From SKLM01 sp964450435 (GTDB lineage Bacteria > Chloroflexota > Anaerolineae > B4-G1), in the NCBI GenBank assembly GCA_964450435.1, contig CAYVCX010000071.1, positions 1 through 13,339 on the forward strand: a DNA stretch of 13,339 nt, written 5' to 3'. Shown here piece by piece: positions 1-7,442 of the stretch. A program made the position numbers and the translations under genes. Each line of letters starts with the position of its first letter. Positions within the stretch are counted from its first letter, which is position 1. The notes beneath the pieces were generated by a model. The model searched no databases. It saw nothing but the letters and a program-made list of their open reading frames with translations, and had not been told where the DNA came from.

Positions 1-859
1 ATGGATACATCTCCAGTCGTTTCTCGCGGAGCTCACTCAATCGTGTGCGGATCTGTTGCTCGTCGCCGCTGTCGACGACGCGAGCCAGCCTGCTGATCTG
101 ATCCTGGAGGGTGTCCAGCGCTTTCAACACCTCGTCACGATTGGTGAGCAGGATGTCCGTCATCATCGTGACGTCGCTCCCCGCGATGCGCGTCGTGTCG
201 CGATAGCCTCCGGCAACGATCTCCCATGCCGCCGGGTCGGCCGAAGTGGTGGCATCTGCCGTGGCGACCAGGGCGCAGGCCATCAGGTAGGGCAGATGGC
301 TGAGCGTGCCCACCAGGAAGTCCTGTCGCTCCGCGCTCAGGACGAGCGGTTCTGAACCCGCAGCCCGGGCGAGGTCCTGGCCCAGAGCCAATGCCCACTC
401 CGCTGTGCGGGCCAGGGGCGAGAGGATGAACGTGGCGCCCCGGTATATGGCGGGCTCGGCGGCTTGTAGGCCCGAGATTTCCTTGCCGCACATTGGATGG
501 CCACCTAACGGCTGGATCCCTTCGGGCAGTCTGGTCATCTCCGCGACAATCTCGGCCTTCGTGCTTCCCAGGTCCATCAGCAGGCAGCTCTGCGGCAGGA
601 GCGAGCCGATCCTGGAGAGCTGTTGTAGGATGACCCGGACTGGTGTGGCGAGAACGACGATGTCTGCCCTATTCACGCCATCCGCCAGACTGGTCGTACC
701 CTCGTCGATGAAACCGCGTCCCAGTGCGGTGGTGATGGTGTCTTCCCGTCGCGCCACGCCGACGATAGTCTCGCACTTCCCTTGCAGGGCACCCGCCAGG
801 GATCCCCCCATTAGTCCCAGTCCGACGATAGTGACTCGGGATTCGGCAAGTTGTTTCAT
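1..859 (-). CDS. tyrA: Prephenate dehydrogenase (TyrA), C-terminal part outside window
   Basis: NAD(P)-dependent oxidative decarboxylation of prephenate to 4-hydroxyphenylpyruvate, the tyrosine-specific step. I translated it by hand from the ATG at 859; it stays open for 286 codons to the window edge. It shows an N-terminal Rossmann motif VGLGLMGGSL (residues 12-21), DLGSTK (96-101), HPMCGKE (121-127, with the His that is catalytic in the TyrA family) and LSHLP (186-190, a second conserved His), followed by the helical dimerisation region. An in-frame TGA lies eight codons upstream, so this ATG is the first available start. The start overlaps the stop of a small ORF by ATGA and has only a weak AGGT-type ribosome site, which suggests translational coupling. 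It is the last visible gene of the aroH-pheA-aroF-tyrA operon. Whether an ACT domain follows cannot be seen. Function is very likely correct; NAD versus NADP preference is unknown. Confidence 0.95.
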   Translation of the reverse strand, partial: MKQLAESRVTIVGLGLMGGSLAGALQGKCETIVGVARREDTITTALGRGFIDEGTTSLADGVNRADIVVLATPVRVILQQLSRIGSLLPQSCLLMDLGSTKAEIVAEMTRLPEGIQPLGGHPMCGKEISGLQAAEPAIYRGATFILSPLARTAEWALALGQDLARAAGSEPLVLSAERQDFLVGTLSHLPYLMACALVATADATTSADPAAWEIVAGGYRDTTRIAGSDVTMMTDILLTNRDEVLKALDTLQDQISRLARVVDSGDEQQIRTRLSELREKRLEMYP

Positions 860-1035
860 TGTCGTGACCTTATGTTGGTCTCATTGTTCATGGTATACCT
901 GATAGCTTTCTTGAAGCCGCAACCGGCCATGCGGCCTGGCGATTTCGCCCGGAGATCCAACATGCAGTTCTGCTCCGGGCGTGAGGTGGCCGGCCGGGTG
1001 GGGCGCTCGCCGGTCTGCACGATTCTCTTTGCCAT
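856..1035 (-). CDS. Possible small basic protein between aroF and tyrA (59 aa)
   Basis: This small ORF fills the only large gap of the aromatic operon. It begins 12 bases after the aroF stop with GGAG five bases before its ATG, and its TGA overlaps the tyrA ATG as ATGA, the same junction style as elsewhere in the operon. The product begins MAKRIVQTGERPTRP and is basic (13 Lys/Arg against 4 Asp/Glu), with two Cys (24 and 39), no membrane segment and no family I recognise. By my hand count 44 of 59 codons end in G or C, more than at positions one or two, which is coding-like for this genome. It could be a real protein, or only a translated spacer that carries ribosomes to tyrA. ORFs of this size are also common by chance in GC-rich DNA. 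Confidence 0.45.
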   Translation of the reverse strand: MAKRIVQTGERPTRPATSRPEQNCMLDLRAKSPGRMAGCGFKKAIRYTMNNETNIRSRQ

Positions 1036-1047
1036 ACAGTCTCCACT

Positions 1048-2061
1048 CTATATTCTCCGCCCGACTGCCTCAGCGATGGGAACCAGATTCTCCATCAGCG
1101 CGGCAAAGCGCTCCGGCTTGAGAGATTGTGCCCCATCGGAGAGTGCCTTCTCGGGGTGAGGATGGACCTCGATCATCAGGCCGTCGGCCCCGGCAGCCAC
1201 GGCGGCGCGGGCGACCGGCTCAACCAGCTCCCACTTGCCCGTCCCGTGGCTCGGGTCGGCGATGACGGGCAGGTGGCTCAGCTGCTTCAGCAATGGCAGG
1301 GCGCTGACGTCCAGGGTGTTGCGGGTGTAAGGTTCGAAGGTGCGGATCCCGCGCTCGCATAGGATGACGCGGTTGTTCCCGTGGGAGAGGATGTACTCTG
1401 CCGACATAAGCAACTCCTCCATGGTGGACATCATGCCTCGCTTGAGGAGCACCGGTTTCTGGGCCTCCCCGACGGCGTGCAGGAGGGCGTAGTTCTGCAT
1501 GCTCCGCGCCCCAACCTGGAGAATATTGGCGTAGGTGGAGACGAGCGGTACCAGGTCCGGCTCCATCACCTCGGTGACGATCAACAGCCCGGTCTCCTCC
1601 CGGGCCTCGGCCAGCATCTCCAGGCCCTCCTCCCCCAGACCCTGGAAACTGTAGGGCGAGGTGCGCGGCTTGTACGCACCGCCGCGCAGCACCTTTGCCC
1701 CAGCTTTCTTGACGGCGCGGGCGGTTCCCAGCAGTTGTTCGCGGCTCTCCACGGCGCACGGACCGGCCACGACGGTAAGCCGGTCTCCACCGATGGAGAC
1801 CCCGTTCAGATCGATGACCGTGTTCCGGGGGTGGAAATCGCGGCTGGCCAGTTTGAAGGGCCTCAGTATTGGCACTGTTCGCTCGACGCCCGACATGCGC
1901 TCGATCGGATCGCGATCCAGGGGGCGTCCGTTGCCGATGACGCCGATGATGGTGCGTTCCTCGCCCTGGGATACGTGCGCCTGGCAGCCCCATTGCTCAA
2001 TGCGAGCGGTGACGTTGGTCACCTGCGCCTGGGTGGCACCCTGTTTCATCACGATGATCAT
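1048..2061 (-). CDS. aroF: 3-deoxy-7-phosphoheptulonate (DAHP) synthase, type I-beta with N-terminal regulatory domain
   Basis: First committed step of the shikimate pathway: phosphoenolpyruvate plus erythrose-4-phosphate gives DAHP. The 337-residue length matches Thermotoga-type enzymes. Residues 1-70 form the ferredoxin-like (ACT-like) domain found on these proteins. The TIM barrel then shows GPCAVES (100-106, metal-binding Cys), KPRTSPYSFQG (131-141), GARSMQN (184-190), LKRGM (206-210), ERGIRTFE (236-243), DPSHGTG (269-275, metal His) and IEVHPHPEKALSDG (297-310, metal Glu and Asp). In the T. maritima homologue the N-terminal domain mediates tyrosine inhibition, so the same is likely here. 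The ATG overlaps the pheA stop (ATGA), with GAGGGAG about ten bases upstream. As the only DAHP synthase seen, it feeds the aroH, pheA and tyrA reactions of the same operon. Some genomes call this gene aroG or aroA. Confidence 0.97.
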   Translation of the reverse strand: MIIVMKQGATQAQVTNVTARIEQWGCQAHVSQGEERTIIGVIGNGRPLDRDPIERMSGVERTVPILRPFKLASRDFHPRNTVIDLNGVSIGGDRLTVVAGPCAVESREQLLGTARAVKKAGAKVLRGGAYKPRTSPYSFQGLGEEGLEMLAEAREETGLLIVTEVMEPDLVPLVSTYANILQVGARSMQNYALLHAVGEAQKPVLLKRGMMSTMEELLMSAEYILSHGNNRVILCERGIRTFEPYTRNTLDVSALPLLKQLSHLPVIADPSHGTGKWELVEPVARAAVAAGADGLMIEVHPHPEKALSDGAQSLKPERFAALMENLVPIAEAVGRRI

Positions 2062-3011
2062 GACAGATTAACTCCCTCTTCTTGGATGGCGCTTGCCTCC
2101 ACGGTGTCTCTGGTGCTATGCGCTCCATCGCGCAAGAAACCGCGACGGGTGTGTGGGCGACCGGCACCCCGCGTCCCGTTCTCCAGCGTCGGAGTGGTGG
2201 CTGCCGGGTACGATCCCAACAGCTTGACGAACGACGAGCGCCTCAGCAGGCTCATGATGGCTGCCTCACAGCGTGGGTCCTGGCAGTGGCCCTCGAAGTC
2301 AAGGAAAAAGACGTATTGCCAGGGCCGGTTGAGACGCGGGCGCGATTCGATCTTGGTCAGATTGATGCGTCGTCTCGCGAACTCACCCATGCAATCGTAG
2401 AGCGCCCCCGGGTGGTGAGGCGTCGTGAAGATGAGCGAGGTCTTACTGCGGCGGGCCCGTGCCGGGCTCTCCAGGGCGAGCACGAAGAACCGGGTGTAGT
2501 TGAATGGGTAGTCCTCAATCCCCTGGTCCAGAATCTCCAGACTGTAGAGGTCGGCAGCCAGCGAGCTGGCAATCACGGCGATGCCCGGTTTCCCATTGGT
2601 GGATAGATCCCGGGCAGCTCCGGCGGTGTCGAAGGCGGGTTGGGGCTCCAGTCCATGGCGTTCCAAGTAGCGCTGACATTGGGCCAGCGCCTGTGGATGT
2701 GACTGGACGCGTTCAATCTCATCTATCGACGTGCCTGCAGGGGCCATGAGCGTATGCCGCACCCGGAGGATCACCTCGGCGTGAATGCGGAGGTCGTGCT
2801 CCAAGAGCAGCTCATAGGAGCGTGCCACCGATCCGGCGACGGCATTCTCGACAGGCACCATGCCGTACTCGGCATCCCCATTCTCGACTGCCAGAAACAC
2901 GTCGTCGAGGGCGTTGCATGGAGCGCTTTCGATCTGCGCTCCGAAGAACTCGCGGATGGCCTGCTCGGAATACGCCCCGGCGATGCCCTGAAACGCTACT
3001 CTCTTGCTCAC
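2058..3011 (-). CDS. pheA: Prephenate dehydratase with ACT domain (PheA)
   Basis: Decarboxylating dehydration of prephenate to phenylpyruvate, the phenylalanine-specific step. The catalytic domain spans about residues 3-180, with FQGIAGAYSE near the N-terminus, VPVENAVAGSV (53-63), SHPQALAQC (104-112) and the NYTRFF motif (171-176), whose Thr is catalytic in the family. An ACT domain follows (about 190-268) with GALY (202-205) and ESRP (222-225), the motifs that bind phenylalanine, so feedback inhibition by Phe is expected. There is no fused chorismate mutase; aroH supplies that activity just upstream. The start is GTG overlapping the aroH stop (GTGA), with AGGAGG four bases upstream. At 317 residues it is about 40 longer than usual; the tail after GSYPAA (266-271) is polar and resembles nothing I know. 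Confidence 0.96.
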   Translation of the reverse strand: MSKRVAFQGIAGAYSEQAIREFFGAQIESAPCNALDDVFLAVENGDAEYGMVPVENAVAGSVARSYELLLEHDLRIHAEVILRVRHTLMAPAGTSIDEIERVQSHPQALAQCQRYLERHGLEPQPAFDTAGAARDLSTNGKPGIAVIASSLAADLYSLEILDQGIEDYPFNYTRFFVLALESPARARRSKTSLIFTTPHHPGALYDCMGEFARRRINLTKIESRPRLNRPWQYVFFLDFEGHCQDPRCEAAIMSLLRRSSFVKLLGSYPAATTPTLENGTRGAGRPHTRRGFLRDGAHSTRDTVEASAIQEEGVNLS

Positions 3012-3394
3012 GATTCCTCCTCAGTCAACTCTATCTCTGCTAGATCAGGCCGCAGGGCACGCGCCTCGCCCAGATACACGTGATGGATCTCGTCGGGCGT
3101 GCGGTCCGTGTTCCAGTGGATCAGCACGCGGATGCAGCGGCTCAGGCTGTCTCTCACGGCCATTTCTTGGGCGCACAGCAGGGGTACGTTCGTCCAGCCC
3201 ATCTGGCGGGCGGCACGAGCCGGATAGGTCGCGTCCAGGTCGGGCGTGGCCGTGAAGATCACACTGACGACATCGTCCGCCGACACGTCATTGGCAGATA
3301 CGATGCGCTCCAATAGCCGCCGTGTCGCCGATAGAACGGCGCCCGCCTCGTTTGCATCGGCGCAGATGGCGCCCCGTATTCCACGACAGGTCAC
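3008..3394 (-). CDS. aroH: Chorismate mutase, monofunctional AroH type
   Basis: Claisen rearrangement of chorismate to prephenate, the branch-point substrate of PheA and TyrA. The 128-residue protein matches the Bacillus subtilis AroH (trimeric pseudo-alpha/beta barrel) family in length. Active-site positions known from the Bacillus enzyme are present: Arg7 (in RGIRGA), Arg63, Glu77 (in CAQEM), Arg89 (in CIRV), Tyr107 and Arg115 (in LRPDL). The position equal to Lys60 is Arg. I chose the GTG at 3394 because GGAGG lies four bases before it and RGIRGA then sits at the usual N-terminal place. The longer in-frame start at 3430 would put coding sequence through the attenuator stem and U-tract. It is the first structural gene after the leader, so its transcription depends on read-through of the attenuator. 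Confidence 0.95.
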   Translation of the reverse strand: MTCRGIRGAICADANEAGAVLSATRRLLERIVSANDVSADDVVSVIFTATPDLDATYPARAARQMGWTNVPLLCAQEMAVRDSLSRCIRVLIHWNTDRTPDEIHHVYLGEARALRPDLAEIELTEEES

Positions 3395-3412
3395 AGTCCC
3401 TCCGATGGGTAC

Positions 3413-3443
3413 AAAAAAAGCGTGGAGCAATCTGCTCCACGCT
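3413..3443 (-). terminator. Rho-independent attenuator of the aromatic operon
   Basis: Read on the minus strand, an 11-bp perfect stem (AGCGTGGAGCA paired with TGCTCCACGCT, loop GAT) runs into seven T's at 3419-3413, and the aroH ribosome site starts about ten bases later. A strong intrinsic terminator between a promoter and the first gene of an operon acts as an attenuator. Its 5' arm can instead pair with a segment inside the leader-peptide gene (3502-3511). Confidence 0.9.
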
Positions 3444-3511
3444 TGTCGATCTACTCCGGATGTCGCCTAACTGCACTCTACCGCATCAGGCCTCCACCCG
3501 CCGTGAAGCAG
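3432..3511 (-). promoter_or_regulatory. Antiterminator pairing of the aromatic leader
   Basis: On the minus strand CTGCTTCACG (3511-3502, inside the last third of the leader-peptide gene) is complementary over ten bases, with one G-U pair, to CGTGGAGCAG (3441-3432), the 5' arm of the terminator stem. The two structures exclude each other. The same segment is sequestered by an alternative hairpin, CCCGCC (3525-3520) with GGCGGG (3502-3497), whose 5' arm begins five bases after the last Tyr codon and would be covered by a ribosome stalled there. The antiterminator closes a loop of about 60 bases, longer than in trp or phe leaders, so its stability needs folding. Confidence 0.75.
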
Positions 3512-3581
3512 CCGCCGGTGGCGGGGTAAAATAGGTATACGTGTAGAGATAGGCGCGTCCGTCTATGAATCGGCGGCTCAT
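3486..3581 (-). CDS. Tyrosine-rich leader peptide of the aromatic operon (31 aa)
   Basis: A 31-codon ORF begins at the ATG at 3581, with GAGGG eight bases upstream, and ends at TGA 3488-3486. Codons 11-18 read YLYTYTYF: four tyrosines and one phenylalanine in eight codons; another Phe is at residue 5. The remainder is Pro/Ala/Arg-rich (TPPPAAASRR). It lies between a consensus-like promoter and a terminator, and its 3' part contains the antiterminator strand. This matches the role of the TrpL and PheL leader peptides: when charged tRNA-Tyr is scarce the ribosome stalls on the Tyr codons and the downstream RNA folds into the antiterminator. The peptide itself probably has no function. Mechanism is inferred; codons, ribosome site and structures are visible. 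Confidence 0.88.
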   Translation of the reverse strand: MSRRFIDGRAYLYTYTYFTPPPAAASRRVEA

Positions 3582-3622
3582 AAATGTCACCCTCAAGCTC
3601 TCTTGCTGCCCGAGATGCCGCG

Positions 3623-3650
3623 ATGATACTACGTAATCGCGATTTGTCAA
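3623..3650 (-). promoter_or_regulatory. Sigma70-type promoter of the aromatic operon
   Basis: On the minus strand a perfect -35 box TTGACA (3650-3645) is followed after 16 bases by TATCAT (3628-3623). Transcription would begin near 3616, about 35 bases before the leader-peptide ATG. The spacer begins with AATCGCGATT, a perfect 10-base palindrome that could be an operator. The promoter closely resembles the one at 9861-9888. Confidence 0.85.
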
Positions 3651-3660
3651 GCAGGGTCGA

Positions 3661-3988
3661 ACTCTGGCCAGGACGCTGTCGTTCCCACACAGCGCCGGCT
3701 GACCGGGGCTTCCACGCCCGGGTCATCGGGCGGGAACTGGCGGCCAGGGTCCTTCGTACGCTGTATGTGGGCCAAAGAAGAGGCTCCGGTCGCCTGATAC
3801 AAGGAAATTGATGAAGCACTGCCCTCCCTGCATTTGCTCAATGCGAAACTCAGACGTATACTTTGGTACCGTGACAGGGGTCGAGAGTGAATGACCACCT
3901 GGGCTTGACACATGGTAGGCGAACAGCTCTTCGTGTCGTTGCCCGGCGGATGGCTACGGCGGACTCACGGCCGAGAGGGGGTAGTAGG
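3661..3988. other. Intergenic region between the aromatic promoter and pgm
   Basis: No convincing gene. It holds the candidate pgm promoter at 3834-3862. A 62-codon minus-strand frame at 3723-3911 contains a stretch, GGQCFINFLVSGDRSLFF, that faintly recalls the N-terminus of metallo-beta-lactamase-fold proteins but has no metal motif. It may be a gene relic or chance. Confidence 0.4.
3834..3862 (+). promoter_or_regulatory. Candidate promoter for pgm
   Basis: TTGCTC (3834-3839), a 17-base spacer and TATACT (3857-3862) give a plausible sigma70-type promoter about 120 bases before the pgm start. The -10 box is one base from consensus; the -35 box is weaker. Confidence 0.5.
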
Positions 3989-5650
<1,662 letters not shown>

Positions 5651-5814
5651 CTGCGACCGGGCGGCCAACCGGCGATTCTCAATGGCCCGAGTACGTTTGG
5701 GACTGATCACCGCATGGCATAGCCTCGCTCTGGGTCTTGATCTGACGTTCCAGGCTGAGCGAGATCGGGTCCACTCGCTCTACCGTTCGGTCTACGAGTT
5801 TCTGGAGGTGCAAA

Positions 5815-6426
5815 GTGTCTTTTCCGAAACCATTCTACCGCTGGAGGCCTCATCCGTGGCATGGGCTGGAGGTGGGTCCGGATCCACCGCACGTTGTCCA
5901 CGCCTACATTGAGATCACCCAGTTCGACTTGATCAAGTACGAGATCGACAAGACCACGGGATACATGTGGGTGGACCGACCGCAGCGGACCTCGTCGCAG
6001 CCGCCCACGTTGTATGGGTTTATCCCGCGGACGTATTGTGACAGGAGGGTGCACGAGCTGTCACCGAGGGCCGAGCGAGGGGACGGCGATCCGCTGGATA
6101 TCTGCGTGATCAGTGAGAGGCCGCTCAACCGCTCGGAGGTGATCCTCAGCGCCCGGGTGGTGGGGGGGCTGCAGGCTATCGATGGCGGCGAGGCGGACGA
6201 CAAGATCATCGCCGTTCTGGAGAACGACCAGTTCTGGAGCACGGCTCAGGACGTCTCCGATGTGCCTGAGGTTCTGGTGAACCGGTTGCAGCATTACTTC
6301 AGCACCTACAAGATGGTCCCCGGCGGGGAGTCGCAGATGCTGATTGAGAAAGTCGTCGATCGCGAGTATGCCCTGCGGATCGTGCGGGCGGCGATGGCGG
6401 ACTACGAAGAGACCTATGGAGAGTAG
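5815..6426 (+). CDS. ppa: Inorganic pyrophosphatase, family I
   Basis: Hydrolyses pyrophosphate to two phosphates, driving biosynthetic reactions that release it. Family I features are clear: KYEIDKTTG (41-49), YGFIPRTYC (67-75), the metal signature DGDPLD (90-95), DDKIIAV (128-134) and HYFSTYK in the C-terminal part. At 203 residues it is somewhat longer than the E. coli enzyme, with an N-terminal addition and a short insert (about 77-88) before the metal signature. The start is GTG, with GGAGGTG four bases upstream; no ATG fits. It follows pgm after 164 bases with no recognisable terminator, so co-transcription is possible. Removing pyrophosphate would pull glucose-1-phosphate toward nucleotide sugars, an inference from context. 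Confidence 0.96.
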   Translation: MSFPKPFYRWRPHPWHGLEVGPDPPHVVHAYIEITQFDLIKYEIDKTTGYMWVDRPQRTSSQPPTLYGFIPRTYCDRRVHELSPRAERGDGDPLDICVISERPLNRSEVILSARVVGGLQAIDGGEADDKIIAVLENDQFWSTAQDVSDVPEVLVNRLQHYFSTYKMVPGGESQMLIEKVVDREYALRIVRAAMADYEETYGE

Positions 6427-6523
6427 GTTGAAGCCCAGGGCTCTGATGACTGGCGCACCTTACCCGGGCGGTGAATGGCCGTCGACCGGAGACGGGACGG
6501 GCGGTTGACTTGGAGCGTGGAGC

Positions 6524-7411
6524 GTGAGGCTGTACGGGGGCATTGAGGCCGGGGGCACGAAGTTCGCATGTGCGGTGGGGGCGGGGCCGGGTGAAATCTT
6601 GTCCGAGACCGAGTTTCCCACTACCACACCCGACGAGACGATCGGGCGGGCGACAGCATTCTTCGAGGATCAGCCGGTAGCTATCGCTGCGATGGGCATC
6701 GGGTCTTTCGGACCGTTGGATCCAGACCTGGGCTCCCCGACGTTTGGGACTATCACCACGACGCCCAAGCCTGGATGGCGGAACGTCGATCTCCGGGGGC
6801 GGGTCGAGTCTGCGCTGGGAGTCCCGGCTGCATTCGACACCGACGTGAACGCGGCGGCCCTGGGCGAACATCTCTGGGGTGCAGCTCAGGGCCTTGACAC
6901 GTTCGTATACATCACCGTGGGGACGGGCATTGGGGGCGGGGCCTTGGTGGAGGGAAATCTGCTCCACGGGCTGGTGCACCCCGAGATGGGGCACAATCGG
7001 GTTCCTCACGACACTTCTCGCGATCCCTTCGAGGGTTCCTGCCCCTTTCACGGCGACTGTTGGGAGGGTCTCGCGGCGGGACCGGCCCTAGAGCAGCGCT
7101 GGGGCGAACGCGGTGAAAGCCTTCCGGATGATCACCCGGCCTGGCCTCTGGAGGCGCATTACCTGGCACTGGGTTTGACGTCTATCATCTGCATCCTGTC
7201 GCCCCAGCGCATCATCCTGGGCGGCGGAGTGATGGATCGGTCGTTCCTCTTCCCCATGGTGCGCGCCGAGGTGCAAGCTCTCCTCAGCGGGTACGTTCGG
7301 GCCCCGGCTATCACTCAGGAGATCGACGCCTACATCGTTCCTCCTGCCCTGGGTGGCCGGGCCGGTGTGCTCGGGGCCATCGCCCTCGCGACACGAGCCG
7401 CCCCGCGCTGA
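6524..7411 (+). CDS. Fructokinase, ROK family
   Basis: ATP-dependent phosphorylation of fructose to fructose-6-phosphate. The 295-residue protein is close to the Bacillus ScrK/GmuE (YdhR) type. It has the phosphate-1 motif GIEAGGTKF (6-14), FGTITTTPKPGW (74-85), the catalytic Asp in TDVNAAALGE (Asp107), GTGIGGG (133-139) and the ROK metal site HPEMGH (152-157) followed by CPFHGDC (173-179). His157, Cys173, His176 and Cys179 are the expected zinc ligands. ILGGGV near residue 230 completes the ATPase fold. The start is GTG with TGGAG eight bases upstream. It lies 97 bases after ppa on the same strand. Other hexoses such as mannose could also be substrates; the fructokinase subgroup is recognised by the residues around the metal site. 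Confidence 0.92.
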   Translation: MRLYGGIEAGGTKFACAVGAGPGEILSETEFPTTTPDETIGRATAFFEDQPVAIAAMGIGSFGPLDPDLGSPTFGTITTTPKPGWRNVDLRGRVESALGVPAAFDTDVNAAALGEHLWGAAQGLDTFVYITVGTGIGGGALVEGNLLHGLVHPEMGHNRVPHDTSRDPFEGSCPFHGDCWEGLAAGPALEQRWGERGESLPDDHPAWPLEAHYLALGLTSIICILSPQRIILGGGVMDRSFLFPMVRAEVQALLSGYVRAPAITQEIDAYIVPPALGGRAGVLGAIALATRAAPR

Positions 7412-7413
7412 TC

Positions 7414-7437
7414 CGGTGCCCACCGCGAAAGATTTTT
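7414..7437 (+). terminator. Weak candidate terminator after the fructokinase gene
   Basis: A short stem (CGGT/ACCG, extendable to five pairs) lies just after the fructokinase stop, and five T's follow at 7433-7437, seven bases past the stem. The stem is short and the gap is longer than usual, so this is only a possible terminator in the 31-base space between convergent genes. Confidence 0.3.
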
Positions 7438-7442
7438 CCTGG

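Noticed and set aside
1381..2400. Long plus-strand frame (339 codons) opposite aroF and pheA
   Set aside because: Antisense shadow spanning two confident genes, with low-complexity translation.
3395..3430. Longer aroH start at 3430 adding 12 residues
   Set aside because: It would run through the terminator arm and U-tract, lacks a ribosome site, and adds residues before the conserved RGIRGA start; the GTG at 3394 has GGAGG.
3413..3616. T-box or other riboswitch in the aromatic leader
   Set aside because: I see no T-box sequence (AGGGTGG...ACCGCG type) or specifier-loop elements, and the region is explained by a Tyr-codon leader peptide with an antiterminator.
3904..3935. CTTGACA at 3904 as a second pgm promoter
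   Set aside because: No acceptable -10 box lies 16-18 bases downstream.
3887..3988. N-terminal extension of Pgm from 3887
   Set aside because: The 34 extra residues look random and the ATG at 3989 has a ribosome site and fits the family start.
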